This document shows, one piece after another, positions 20,992 through 31,328 of a DNA stretch of 64,000 bases. Source of the DNA: CAYXZL01 sp964469925 (GTDB lineage: Bacteria > Patescibacteriota > Gracilibacteria > Absconditabacterales > Absconditicoccaceae); assembly GCA_964469925.1 (NCBI GenBank), contig CAYXZL010000005.1, forward strand, positions 1 through 64,000. The letters are read 5' to 3'. Under the pieces are notes generated by a model. That model was not told the origin of the DNA, did no database searches, and saw only the letters and a list, made by a program, of their open reading frames with translations. The stretch's first letter is position 1; every line of letters begins with the position of its first letter. The position numbers and the translations under genes are program-made.

Positions 20992-22116
20992 ATGCAACGA
21001 TTTATCACTACAACCATCACCGCCTTCTTGCTAACGCAGATGGCGATTGCCGGCAACACGATCGGCAACGGCGTTGTTCACGTCGAGACAAAAAAGGACA
21101 CACTGCCTCCGGGTAACGGATTTACAGTTGCCTTTTCTTGGATGCCGAGCTACTTATGGGACCTTGTTACCGTCAAAAAAGATGACCCAATCAGCGAACC
21201 GATTGTTAACATGCCGGTAAACAGAATGTTGCAAGGTAAGTGTGGTTCTCACTTCGAGGAATTGGTAATATTGCAACTGACTTTCGGACCCGAGATTTTT
21301 GAAACCACTGGCGACGAAAACGAAGAACTGCCAATACGAACCGGAACCTATGTAAATGAAAGCGGCGACACAGTAGTTCAGATTAAATTACTTCCTGGAT
21401 CTGGCTGGGATAATTACGCCTTATCTGGGCCCATCCAGCAAGAGTGTGTAACGCGTGAGCCTATGCCCTGGGAGGATGGCTACAATTGGCTACAATTGGA
21501 TTTAATCCCCGAGCCAGTAGCTGAAGAGGCCGACACATCAGAGCGGGAAATAGGCAAAGCTGCCTACGCAGAAAAGGGCAAGGTTACAGGTAATGCTACA
21601 GCATCATTCTACACGATCCAGGAAGACTTATGTTACGAGTTTAGCGAGTTAGGTTTCGGAGTCGGCTATAAGAAGTTATATTGGAGTGTCTGGTTAGAGG
21701 GTCTATTTGGAGGGTTTGCAACGAAACAAGAGGAATTTGGTCGTAGGGAAAGTGGGCTTTATGCAGGAACAAGAATCAATGCAAGTTTATCACTGGCCCC
21801 CAATAGATTTCGAGCAAAAGACATATCTTCCGGACTATATTTCGCATTCTCCTGTGTGAAGGTGATCGAACGTAGCAACAACTCCTTGATGGAACTTGGC
21901 GAAAACCAAAAATACATTAACTTTATAGCAACATTCGAGCCGGGCCTTTTCATTAGCTGGAAACGGTTGCGATTGCAGGTCTTCAGCCCTCTGTGGGCAA
22001 AAGACCAAGGCAGTTATGAATTGGTCTCCCGCGGAGTGCTGGGAGAAGGAGCACCACAAGGGGATAAAAAAGAGGGCGGCTACGGAGTCGGCTTTAGATT
22101 CGGATACACGTTTTAG
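20992..22116 (+). CDS. Signal-peptide, beta-barrel-like protein without TGA codons
   Basis: A 374-residue product starting MQRFITTTITAFLLTQMAIA, a signal peptide probably cut before GNTIGNGVV. Residues 30-185 are acidic with three cysteines. Residues 195-374 alternate in a beta-strand pattern with Trp/Tyr/Phe girdles (LGFGVGYKKLYWSVWLEGLF, GLYAGTRINASLSLAP, GLYFAFSCVKVIE, PGLFISWKRLRLQVF) and end GGYGVGFRFGYTF, the terminal aromatic expected of an outer-membrane barrel. It has about 40 glycines, all GGN, whereas neighbours use TGA freely; codon and base use differ too. Start chosen for the signal peptide. The family is unrecognised. Likely foreign or misassembled, since this lineage is thought to lack an outer membrane. 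Confidence 0.7.
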   Translation: MQRFITTTITAFLLTQMAIAGNTIGNGVVHVETKKDTLPPGNGFTVAFSWMPSYLWDLVTVKKDDPISEPIVNMPVNRMLQGKCGSHFEELVILQLTFGPEIFETTGDENEELPIRTGTYVNESGDTVVQIKLLPGSGWDNYALSGPIQQECVTREPMPWEDGYNWLQLDLIPEPVAEEADTSEREIGKAAYAEKGKVTGNATASFYTIQEDLCYEFSELGFGVGYKKLYWSVWLEGLFGGFATKQEEFGRRESGLYAGTRINASLSLAPNRFRAKDISSGLYFAFSCVKVIERSNNSLMELGENQKYINFIATFEPGLFISWKRLRLQVFSPLWAKDQGSYELVSRGVLGEGAPQGDKKEGGYGVGFRFGYTF

Positions 22117-22153
22117 ATTTAGGTCAAACAAAACGAAAACAAACACTGTTTCT

Positions 22154-22251
22154 GGGAGGACGTCACCATAGCAAGACGTCCTCCCCTGGCGTGGGGGATA
22201 TCTCTCCCACACATAAAACTATTTTTGGCGGCCGTCCTGTAACAGGGCGGC
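22154..22251 (+). other. Three strong hairpins closing the anomalous island
   Basis: Just after the barrel-like gene are a perfect 11-bp stem (GGGAGGACGTC, 22154-22164, with 22175-22185), a near-perfect inverted repeat centred at 22200 (GTGGGGGATA with TCTCTCCCAC), and a 9-bp stem 22231-22251 (GCCGTCCTG, loop TAA, CAGGGCGGC). The first and third may act as terminators, although no long T run follows directly. The composition returns to the local norm about 20 bases later. Confidence 0.65.
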
Positions 22252-22336
22252 TTCGCACGTTTAAGCAAAAAAACAATTGTCTTGCTAGTCTTCGATAAAT
22301 CACTACAGATATTGACTCTTGTAAGATATAGCTGAT

Positions 22337-22855
22337 ATGATGAACAAACTTGACACTAGAGGTAGTGTATGATACAGCCAAAACTTAGCAAAAATAGCAA
22401 GATTTTTGGGAGCTGAGCCTAGAGAGACAAACACACAAAACACTGTCCGCATAGGGGAGCAGATATTTTCTATATTATTGGATTTTAGCCCTATTGGCGC
22501 CCCCAAGCTAGTATTACAAAGCTCTATAGAGTCTGCGAGACAATATCGAAAAGACAAAAAATTAGATCGCTGGCTCTTATGATCAAATCTGTTGTTGTTG
22601 GGCTCCGCTTTTTGTACACGACAGATACAGTATGTGTTTTGGCATGATCTCAAAGACCTCCTGTCAGACGGGAATGCAGACAGCTTACTAACCGCAGAAC
22701 AGCGAAAGGTATTGTGGTCACATTACGTGGATAGTGTTGCTGATCACGCACTACGGCTTTTCCCTTCAAATATACTCTATGTAGTGGGTAAGGGGAGTGC
22801 TGGTATAGAAAGAGTGTTGTCGATGAATGGATTCAAAAAAAGCAAAAAACAATAA
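22337..22855 (+). CDS. Hypothetical protein, 172 aa
   Basis: The first gene after the anomalous island, and again written in the recoded style (TGA at two glycines). It begins MMNKLDTRGSVGYSQNLAKI. The middle has SARQYRKDKKLDRWLLGSN and a hydrophobic LLLLGSAFCTRQIQYVFW, followed by a helical, acidic part and a basic end GFKKSKKQ. I recognise no family. A single weak membrane-like segment lies near residues 85-95. It may be co-transcribed with the short ORF that overlaps its end and with secA. Confidence 0.6.
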
Positions 22856-23003
22856 AATTGTCACTTTCACCCTACACAAGCAGAACATAATGCTTGATAC
22901 AGTCAGGCCAGTTCTTGCCATTGTTTTTTTGATAGCTATCCTTACTACCAATAAAACACGATACCTGTGTATTGTGTCTAATATTTTTTATTTATCGTGA
23001 TAG
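22827..23003 (+). CDS. Possible small single-span membrane protein, 58 aa
   Basis: A short frame overlapping the previous gene by 29 bases and ending 12 bases before secA. It starts MDSKKAKNNKIVTFTLHKQN and contains one clear hydrophobic helix (PVLAIVFLIAILTT). The single TGA is the final sense codon before TAG. Support is only its position, hydrophobicity and basic N-terminus, so it could be chance. Confidence 0.35.
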
Positions 23004-23015
23004 AGACCAGCCATC

Positions 23016-26000
23016 ATGTTAGATCGAATTACCAACCTAATTTCTGGAAATTATAACCACAAACAGATAGCAAAATTGCAAGGACTGATAGACAGAATCA
23101 ATGCTATCTACGCCGACTTAGACACAGTGAGTGATACTGATATCAAAGCAAAAACCGAGGAATTGAAAAAAAGATACGCAGATGGGTCCTCACTGGATGA
23201 TCTTCTCCCTGAGGCTTTTGCAGTCGTCAAACAAGCATGTAAGAGGATGTTTGGTCAGAGCTTTGCCGTCAAGGGAGAAATGGTCGAGTGGAATATGATC
23301 CCCTACGATGTCCAGTTGGTGTGAGCTATCGTTCTCCATCAAGGGAAGATTGCCGAGATGAAAACAGGAGAGGGAAAGACACTGGTAGCAGCATTGCCAA
23401 CCTATCTCAACGCATTGACAGGCCAAGGCGTACACGTTGTGACTGTCAACGATTACCTGGCATCCCGTGATGCTGAGCGGATGTGACACCTGTATAGATG
23501 GTTGGGTCTGACTGTTGGGTGTGTTGTCAAAACCGTTCCTATCCAAGATAGAAAAGAGCACTATGCATGTGATATTACCTATGTAGAAAATAGCGAACTA
23601 GGCTTTGATTATCTGAGAGATAATTTGGTCAAGGCACATAGCGAAAGAAATTTGTTGCGGAGGCCATTGCAATTTGCAATCGTGGATGAGGTCGATTCTA
23701 TTTTGATTGATGAGGCCAGGACTCCTTTGATTATTTCCAGGCCAGCAGAAGAAGCTACTGACAAATATGTATACTATGCAAAAATAGCAAAAACACTGAT
23801 CCCTGCCAAGTGAACAAAAAAAGTCTCAAAGTGATTTCTCCATGAATGGCTCAACGAAGATGAAAAGAAAAAAGCAACAGACAATAAAACAGATACAGAA
23901 AGCGAAGATCAGTCAGGCGATTATTATATCGATATCAAACTCAAGACTGCGAGTTTAAGCTCTGGTGGTATTTCTAAGTTGGAGCAGATGCTCTGAGTTG
24001 AAAATCTCTACAGAGATTTGGGCTACCAAGAGATCCATCATATCGAAAACGCCTTGAAGGCTGCAAGTTGCTATATCAAGGACAAGGATTATATTCTCAA
24101 GGATGGTGAGGTTATGATTGTCGACCAAAACACAGGGCGTGCAATGTCTGGTAGAAGATTTTCACAAGGATTGCATCAGGCGATAGAGGCCAAAGAAAAC
24201 GTCCAGATTCAAAGAGAATCCAAGACGATGGCTACTATTACCTATCAAAACTTTTTTAGACAATACAAAAAACTCGCCGGCATGACCGGTACTGCTACGA
24301 CCGAGTGAGAAGAGTTCGAAAAAATCTACTCATTGGAAGTGCTAGCAATACCGACTCACAAAAACGTCATCCGTGTCGACAAGGGTGATAAGGTCTACTT
24401 TTCCCAAAAAGCAAAATGGGATCATGCACTGGAGTACATTACCTTTGCTCATCAGATGGGACAACCTATCTTGATCGGTACATCATCGATCGAGACATCA
24501 GAGTACGTAGCACAGCTCTTAAACAAGAAAAATATTATACACTCTGTTCTCAATGCCAAATACCATGAGTCGGAAGCAAAGATCGTTGCCAATGCGGGCA
24601 AAAGTGGCAGTGTCGTGGTAGCAACCAATATGGCATGACGTGGAACTGATATCAAATTAGAAAAAGGGCTCAATCAGACACTAGCAAAAAACTATGCTTC
24701 ATGGATCCGTAAGCAAGTAACAGGAAGCGAACCACAATCAGTATCAGCAACGGTGTACTCGACATTGGAAGCAGAAAAAACGATTGATGCACTCGTCCAG
24801 GAGTTTGCTTTGAGTGATGAGCAGGTCAGACAGGCGGAAAAGTGATGGGTGACAGCCAATGCGATCAAACTAAGACTTATCTACAATAGCAAGAAAAAAG
24901 AGAACGAACAGGCTTTGCTAGAAATCAAAGTTGAGCCAGCAAATAGTAGTCCTGACTACATCGAAAAAGATTTTCATTACGGTCTGATGATATTGGCAAC
25001 AGAAAAGCATGACTCACGCCGTATCGACAATCAGCTTCGCTGACGTGCTGGTAGGCAATGAGATCCAGGAGTATCGACCTTCATTGTCGCATTGGATGAT
25101 GATATCATGAAAAAGGTATGAGGTGAAAAAATAAAATCGATGGCTTCCATGTTGCTATCCAAAAAAGACTTAGAAGAGATGGAGCTCACACAGAAGCAGT
25201 TCACCTCTTCTATCAGAAGGGCACAAAAACAGATGGAGGCACGACACTTCAGTGTCAGAAAGCATCTTTTTGATTACGATTCGGTTGTTGATAAGCAGAG
25301 GCAAAAGATATATGCACAGAGGGACATGATGCTTGATGCATTAGAAAAAGCTGAGCACTCAGCATCTGACATGAATGCAAGGACAGAGGACGCGGACAGT
25401 AAAACGTCATCTCCTGTGTTGCAAGAAATCCAGTCACTCATACCAGAGGTGATTACAACCACCATCAATAACTACATGATCTTGCAAACACCATTTCATG
25501 AGTTAGAAGAAATATTACAAAAAGAGTTTCAGGTGTGACTCAGTGCAAGCGAAATAGAAAAACTTCATGACAAAGAGCAACTCGTTACAACCATTGTGAG
25601 TCATGTAAGCGAAAAACTTCAAAACGCTAGCAATAAACTGCCATCAGCAGTGCTCAATAGGGTATTAGCAACGACCTACCTCAACGTCATTGATAGGTAT
25701 CGAGTCGACCACATCGATGCAATGCAGTATTTGAGAGATAAGGTGTGATTGATGTCTTATGCTCAACAAGACCCGCTGGTTGTTTACAAAAAAGAAGCAT
25801 ACGAAAAGTTTGAGGCCCTGCTGAACAATATTCATCGTGATACTATTATCAATGTTGCCAATATTGATCGAGACCAACTACAAGAGAGGATAACAATATT
25901 AGAACAACAAAAACAACAGGAAGAAAGCAAGCTGATCGATAAACTCAAATCAATCGCAACAGTCGTACAACCCAGAGATACGCAAAAACAAGCATCACCA

Positions 26001-26219
26001 ACACGTATGACCTACCAGGATGAGGACGGAATAGAAATTATCGATACAAGTGATGTGCCAGTACAGGTTGAACCAGAGACGATAGACCTCTCCCAGAGAA
26101 AATTGAGGCCTAATGACAAGGTCATAGTCAGGTATCCTGATGGTAGAGTAGAGTATGATGTTAAATACAAAAAGATCAAAGAAGAGTATGAGGCATGAAA
26201 ACTAGAGATCATTGGCTAA
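23016..26219 (+). CDS. secA: Preprotein translocase ATPase SecA
   Basis: The ATPase that drives proteins through SecYEG. A 1067-residue product, longer than the usual 800-900. Seen: GEMKTGEGKTLVAALP (Walker A, G118-T122), VVTVNDYLASRDAERMG, YVENSELGFDYLRDNL, FAIVDEVDSILIDEARTPLI (DEVD Walker B), LAGMTGTATTEGEEF, VVVATNMAGRGTDIKL and LRGRAGRQGDPG. The nucleotide-binding folds bracket a preprotein cross-linking part with a Lys/Asp/Glu-rich insertion near residues 275-300. The C-terminal scaffold is extended and lacks the CxCx8C(H/C) zinc-binding tail, ending instead in VRYPDGRVEYDVKYKKI. TGA codes glycines in several motifs, including MAGRG. Confidence 0.97.
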
Positions 26220-26294
26220 TACGCATCAACTCAAAAAGAAAATGAGTACGAATGTGTGTAGATTATAGTACATTTTAGATGCTAGGACTATACA

Positions 26295-26513
26295 ATGGGT
26301 ACGAGAGACAGCGGAGATGCAGACCAAATAGCAGAAAGGCGGTACGATGACTTACCAGAGACTGCACAAGAGGTAGTGATGGAGTATGCACTGTTTTTTG
26401 CTCTGAACATACCAGCAGCAAAGACGGTTGCATGTGCGAGCATGTTACCCCTAGACTACCAAATGCGTCTTAACCAAGCATTGTCAGACGCTGGCGAAGA
26501 AGAGAAAGAGTAA
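26295..26513 (+). CDS. Small hypothetical protein, 72 aa
   Basis: A short acidic product (MGTRDSGDADQIAERRYDDL at the start, ending DAGEEEKE) with a weakly hydrophobic middle containing VVMEYALFFALNIPAAKTVA. It sits alone between secA and grpE. No family recognised. It contains no TGA, so nothing about the code helps confirm it; the main support is an intact frame of sensible composition between two core genes. Confidence 0.45.
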   Translation: MGTRDSGDADQIAERRYDDLPETAQEVVMEYALFFALNIPAAKTVACASMLPLDYQMRLNQALSDAGEEEKE

Positions 26514-26520
26514 TACGCGA

Positions 26521-26545
26521 TAGCACAAAGAGTTAGTAGGTGCTA
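26521..26545 (+). promoter_or_regulatory. CIRCE-like HrcA operator upstream of grpE
   Basis: TAGCAC (26521-26526) and GTGCTA (26540-26545) are separated by 13 bases. This exactly matches the outer half-sites and spacing of the CIRCE element (TTAGCACTC-N9-GAGTGCTAA); only the inner two bases of each arm differ. It ends 76 bases before the grpE ATG. HrcA repression of chaperone genes is the known role of CIRCE, so heat-shock control of grpE is a reasonable inference. Confidence 0.6.
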
Positions 26546-26621
26546 CTTTGTCTTGAAAAAAATGGTGTTTTTTCTATCATAACGGCAAAGAAGTTTTTTA
26601 GATAGTCTCGACTACAACACG

Positions 26622-27236
26622 ATGTCCATCAAGAAACCGACAACACACGATCATCACCCAAAGACTGATGACAAAAAACATCAGACAAAAAAGGACCATT
26701 CACTAGAGGGCAAACTTATTGACGAGCTCAAAAAACAGATCGAAACACTTGAGGCAAACAAGGCGAAGGCAGAGGAGAGAATCAAGGAGTTGGAAGAAAC
26801 AACCAAGAGGGCACAGTATGACTATGTCAATCTCAAAATGGACTTTGATAGATATAGGACCAAGCATGACGAATCCAAAGACGAGCAAAAGCTCGAATTG
26901 CTTCTTGATACGGTCAAAAAATTTCTTCCTTTTGTAGAAAACGTCAGAAAATCATTGGACAATATCACCGAGGAGGTGAAGACAAGCCCACTTGGCCAAG
27001 GAGTATCAATGGTCTACGAAAAATTTCTCAACACACTTGAGCAGATGCATATTAAGCCCATCGAGTCAGTAGGAAAAGAACCAGACAACCTTTTGCACGA
27101 GCCAGTGTCGGCTCAACCCGTGGAGGACAAAAAACTCAAAGGCAAGATCGTCCAGGAGTTTGAAAGAGGATTTGTCTATCATAAGGGCGATATCAAAAAG
27201 GTTGTTTCAACTAGCAAAGTGGTGGTAGGACAATAG
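26622..27236 (+). CDS. grpE: Nucleotide exchange factor GrpE
   Basis: Releases ADP from DnaK in the cytoplasm. A 204-residue product. Residues 1-30 are Lys/His-rich and disordered; 30-100 form the long dimerising coiled coil (ELKKQIETLEANKAKAEERI, then YDYVNLKMDFDRYR, the usual A-x-F-x-N-Y-x-x-R zone in divergent form). The C-terminal beta wing shows GQGVSMVYEKFLNTLEQMHI, LLHEPVSAQ and the closing GFVYHKGDIKKVVSTSKVVV. Neither dnaK nor dnaJ is adjacent, unlike the usual hrcA-grpE-dnaK order. A CIRCE-like site lies upstream. Confidence 0.93.
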   Translation: MSIKKPTTHDHHPKTDDKKHQTKKDHSLEGKLIDELKKQIETLEANKAKAEERIKELEETTKRAQYDYVNLKMDFDRYRTKHDESKDEQKLELLLDTVKKFLPFVENVRKSLDNITEEVKTSPLGQGVSMVYEKFLNTLEQMHIKPIESVGKEPDNLLHEPVSAQPVEDKKLKGKIVQEFERGFVYHKGDIKKVVSTSKVVVGQ

Positions 27237-27364
27237 CTAGAGTACCATAACAATCGTTATGATAGAGCAACATAACTAGTGTTGACTTTGCCAAAGATAA
27301 GAGTATAGGACACATACGTAGGCCATATCTGATGGCACTCTACTTTTATTCCTAATATCAAATA

Positions 27365-27625
27365 ATGAGACCATGAGCTGGTAGTAGTGAGGGATTGGTT
27401 GATCTATCGATGTTTTCTGATGAAGGGTTGAAAGAAAAAACTGCGGATCTACTTATTATACTTAATGATAATCAGTGAATGAGAGGTATCGGAAAAGATA
27501 TGAAGATTGAGCCTTTGGGTAATGCAAGAAGACCATCACAAAAAGATCTGACTAGATTTGCATGAAACGGAGAAGGTGACAAACTGTCACCAGAACTCGG
27601 TGCTCTGCATATTATAAACCCATAA
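27365..27625 (+). CDS. Small hypothetical protein, 86 aa
   Basis: A frame with three internal TGA glycines, starting MRPGAGSSEGLVDLSMFSDE and containing LLIILNDNQGMRGIGKDMKI and a C-terminal LSPELGALHIINP. The use of TGA at plausible glycines supports it as real in this code. No family recognised. A possible promoter upstream (TTGACT at 27282, 16-base spacer, TATAGG at 27304) would give an independent transcript. Confidence 0.5.
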
Positions 27626-27748
27626 TGATCTTTCGAGTAATGCGTCCATCGTGTAGATAAAAATATCTTGTTTCCAAATAAAGCAGCATTATCATAGCAC
27701 TGCCCTTCAAGGCAAGATTTATCGTAGCGATCGTCTATTTCTCGCATC

Positions 27749-29572
27749 ATGATTTCCATCGATCATATTCCTAACAAACCCTGAGTCTATTTTTTCAAAG
27801 ACGCCAAGGAGGACATTCTCTATATCGGCAAAGCAAAAGACCTCAAAAAAAGAGTCTGACAATATTTTTCTCCCTGATCAGTCTGGAAACAAGACATGGT
27901 CAATAGAGCACAGAGAGTAGATTTTGTAATCGTATCAAACGAATCAGAAGCACTCTATCTGGAAGATAACTTGATCAAGCAACACAAACCGCCGTACAAC
28001 TCCCTCCTCAAGGGAGACAATAGTTATGTATTTATCAAAATAACCAAAGAAGACTTTCCCAAGGTATTGATAACCAGAGACAGGAGGCGTGACGGTGCTA
28101 GCTATATCGGTCCCAAACGTAGCACGCAAACACTCAAAAAAATATTGCAGCATACACGCACAATCTTTCAATACAGAGCATGCAACACAACTGACTTTCG
28201 CAAAGGGAAACTCTGCTCCGACTATCATTTCGGCTTGTGTAAAGGACGGTGTGTTTTTGCCAAACTCAATACAAAACAAGAAAGCAATACACAAAAAAAA
28301 CTATGAGGCAACCCCTATGTGCAAGAGGCAGCAAAATATGGTTTACAGATAGAAAAAACACGCGAAGAATATAGCCAGGACAATCAAGCGATGATGTCTT
28401 ATATCGCGACATTGTTTGATGGTAATCCGCAGCCGATAGTGGAGCAGGTACGCAAACAAATCGATGTATGTATCACGTCACAAAACTTTGAGCGAGCAGC
28501 AAGACTCAAAGAAGTCTATGAGTGACTGGATCAGCTAAGAGACAAACAGCATGTAGTCTTAGATCAAACGATTACGGGATGGCTCTGCAAAATCCAAAAG
28601 ATGTCAGACTGGTATGTCTATGTACTGGTTCATCTCCATGAGTGAAGACTTGTTGATGTGATTCGCAACAAACTATCAAGAGAAGATCATAATATCAACG
28701 CTATCCTAGCGATGCTAGAGGCAGAATATGGAATGAACAGCATCAAGCTAGGACATAAGCACAATTATGTCAATGCCAAATCTCGTTTCAACAAGATGCA
28801 AGTGAGGGAACCAAGCCAAGAAGCCTATATGAAATTCCTTGAACAGCAATCAGAATACTGATTACTAGCACTATCACCCACGATCAAGTATTTTGCCAGT
28901 ATTAATAAACAAACGAACGACCTTTTAGATAAATTTATCGAAGCCTATGTGCTAGGCAGTTCACGAGAAAACGAAAGTGTAATGAATGATTTACTCAAAC
29001 AGGTGCAGCAGAGATATTACTGTAAATCTTACCCCTATAGGGTCGAGTGTGTCGATATATCACATCTGAGTGGGTCACGAACCAGTGGCGGCCTATCGTG
29101 TATCGTTTGATGAATACCCTACAAAAATAACTATCGCAAATACAAAATCAAAACAGCAAACAAGTCGGATGATTACCAAGCATTGAGAGAGATTATTATC
29201 CGTAGGTTTAAGCTAAGCAAACAAAAAACGAAGCCAGATATTCCTGATGATGAGTTGCCTTCACTCTTTATCCTTGACGGTTGAGTGGGCCAACTGGGGA
29301 TTGTGAAAGCTATGACACAAGACTATCCTCAGTTACAAAAAATAAGAGAGCAGACGCAGTTTGCATCATTGGAAAAGGGTGATGCAAGACGCAGAAGTGC
29401 AAGAGCATGAGGAGCAACAGAGACGCTGCATGTATTAGCGGACGACGGAAACATACTCAGTAAAAACTGTATCTATGATCAAGCAGATAAATTGCTGTTT
29501 TCATTGAGAGACGAAGCACATAGATTTGCAAACGTCTATAGAAAAAAGAGAATGTCCAAAGAATGGAAATAG
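27749..29572 (+). CDS. uvrC: Excinuclease ABC subunit C
   Basis: Makes the dual incisions in nucleotide excision repair. The 607-residue product has the GIY-YIG domain (PNKPGVYFFKDAKEDILYIG, then KAKDLKKRV), the cysteine-rich linker (CSDYHFGLCKGRC), a UvrB-contact helix (ITSQNFERAARLKEVYEGLD) and the RNase-H-like C-terminal endonuclease domain (ECVDISHLSGSRTSGGLSCI, LFILDGGVGQLGIVKA). It ends DEAHRFANVYRKKRMSKEWK and lacks the tandem helix-hairpin-helix DNA-binding domain that normally follows. About ten glycines are TGA, several in conserved motifs. Confidence 0.95.
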
Positions 29573-29599
29573 AAATAAAAGTGGGGTTTATACAATAAT

Positions 29600-29893
29600 A
29601 TGACCGTGACCATGCACCTGAACACTCCCAGCCTTTTGTTACAAGCAACACAGCATACAGCACAATTGAAGGAGTTATCAGATGATACCAACGCAGCTTT
29701 ATATCGATCACTTGCTGCGGTGGCAGGCATGGTATTCGTACTCTATTGGGTAAGGAAGCTCATCAAGGAGGTTCATGCAGATATGGACGATGAAGCAAAA
29801 GCAAATATGGACGATCGCTTCTTGGGGTCGTCAGGAAGCACGACAATCGAAAAACTTCTGCAAGACTTCTTCAGTGAGAACCACAGTAATTAA
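29600..29893 (+). CDS. Small membrane protein, 97 aa
   Basis: The product has one membrane helix (LAAVAGMVFVLYWVRKLI) flanked by a Gln/Thr-rich N-terminal segment and an acidic C-terminal tail (EVHADMDDEAKANMDDRFLG). Basic residues after the helix suggest the tail is cytoplasmic. No family recognised. It starts 28 bases after uvrC and ends 30 bases before the DUF456 gene, so all three may form one transcript. Confidence 0.55.
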   Translation: MTVTMHLNTPSLLLQATQHTAQLKELSDDTNAALYRSLAAVAGMVFVLYWVRKLIKEVHADMDDEAKANMDDRFLGSSGSTTIEKLLQDFFSENHSN

Positions 29894-29922
29894 GGTAAGC
29901 ATTTTACAGGGTTGTTAGCTAT

Positions 29923-30399
29923 ATGTCTCTCATCTTCATCATTCTTGGCTTGCTTGCACTACTACTATGACTCATCGGATCAGTTGCACCGATATTGCCT
30001 GGACCAGTTTTGAGCTTTGTCTGATTACTCGTATTAGAGTTGTCACAGCCAATAGACTTTTCTACCAATTTTCTCCTGCTGATGTGAGTACTAACAAGTG
30101 TCGCAGCAGTGGCTGACTATCTTCTCCCAATACGAAATACAAAAAGAACAGGAGGGTCAAGGTTGGGTACGTGGTGATCGACACTATGAATACTTGTTGG
30201 CTTTGTCGTACTCCCACCCCGATGATTAATTATCATGCCTCTTGTAGGAGCATTCGCATGAGAACGACTGGCATATCACGATCATAAAAAAGCATGGAAG
30301 GCAGCCTATGCAAGTTTTCTTTGATCATTGGGTAGTACGCTCATCAAGGTGATAGTAGCGGGCATCATGCTGCGATACGCTATTGGAGCACTGCTATAA
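29923..30399 (+). CDS. DUF456 family membrane protein
   Basis: A 158-residue product with four to five membrane helices. The N-terminal LIGSVAPILPGPVLSFVGLL is the family hallmark (G-x-x-x-P-x-L-P-G-P), and a repeated glycine-zipper part follows (GSRLGTWGSTLGILVGF, then VGAFAGERLAYHDHKKAWKA). About nine glycines, including those of the hallmark, are TGA. The family (YqgC and relatives) has no established function. Confidence 0.78.
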
Positions 30400-30612
30400 C
30401 ATACAGTCATTGCAATAGCTCGTATCATAGATAAGCTCCTACTGAGAAAATAGCGTTTTTAGCACATCCCTATCATCATACTGTTCGAGACAACACAGTT
30501 ACCAAACGATCAAGAATTCGCAACTGATATTAAAAAGAGTATTACCACCTCCTATGGTTCCATTGCGAATTGATTCAGTTTTTCGACAAAACAACAAGCA
30601 ATTATAAAAGAA

Positions 30613-31281
30613 ATGGAGCAGCTCTTGTTTGATCTCAAGTTAGTGTCAAGCAATAGAAAAATGTTTTCACTTTCGCGGGCACTGAAACAAACAGGGGAGG
30701 TCTTGCATACAGTTTTTGTAAAATTATTGCAGGAACACGGGAGACAGTACTTACATGAACTACAGCAACGAATACAAAAAAAGAAGGCAGACGATCAAGA
30801 AAGGTGCGTGTGCCAGTGCGACCTGATTGACACAAAATTGCAACAGATGCATGCATACAAAGAAACGGTGTTGGGTCAGAAGTTGCGTAAGATAAGGCTG
30901 ATCGAGATAGGGATTGCCATCATAGATATAGCTATACCGACCATACTAATCTTGGCCGTGACTCATCTAGCGGCTCTCGGTAAACAGCTTCTCTCATCAA
31001 ACATATTACTTTCCGGATTGGTCGTCCTAGCAACTCTTATCAAAGTTTCTTTGGATAGACGATTAGCAATACCCTTGGTAGAAAGACTAGGTTGGAAGGC
31101 TTTTGAGCAGGTGAGGTCTCTTATTCACCAAGAAATAGTTGATGTCTTGGCTGCTATGTTCATCTTAGAATGGTGAGCCCAACACTGACATTCGCCAATC
31201 AATCTTATTAATTCAGTAGAAATGAGGATACAGGCCCTTCAAAAAAGCTCAAGGACAATAAATAGCACCCAAAAAATATAA
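30613..31281 (+). CDS. Hypothetical membrane protein, about 222 aa
   Basis: From the first ATG the product begins MEQLLFDLKLVSSNRKMFSL, has a helical Lys/Gln-rich stretch, then two hydrophobic helices (LIEIGIAIIDIAIPTILILAV and SSNILLSGLVVLATLIKVSL) and a C-terminal helical end containing VDVLAAMFILEWGAQHGHSP. Its frame stays open upstream to 30463 and reads plausibly (LFETTQLPNDQEFATDIKKS), including a TGA glycine, but has no ATG, GTG or TTG there. The true start may therefore be a rarer codon such as CTG at 30481. Family not recognised; the start is uncertain. Confidence 0.55.
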
Positions 31282-31328
31282 GTGCCATTTTCTCTTGCAA
31301 TCGTATACATGGATTACTATATCATACA

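Noticed and set aside
20213..22251. Integron gene cassette with attC sites
   Set aside because: One GTTAAGT at 20258 fits the GTTRRRY core, but no matching RYYYAAC partner or attC-like paired boxes were found, and no integrase is near.
27472..27759. 95-codon minus-strand frame before uvrC
   Set aside because: It lies across the end of the small plus-strand gene and the uvrC leader, lacks domain signals and has a weaker coding pattern.
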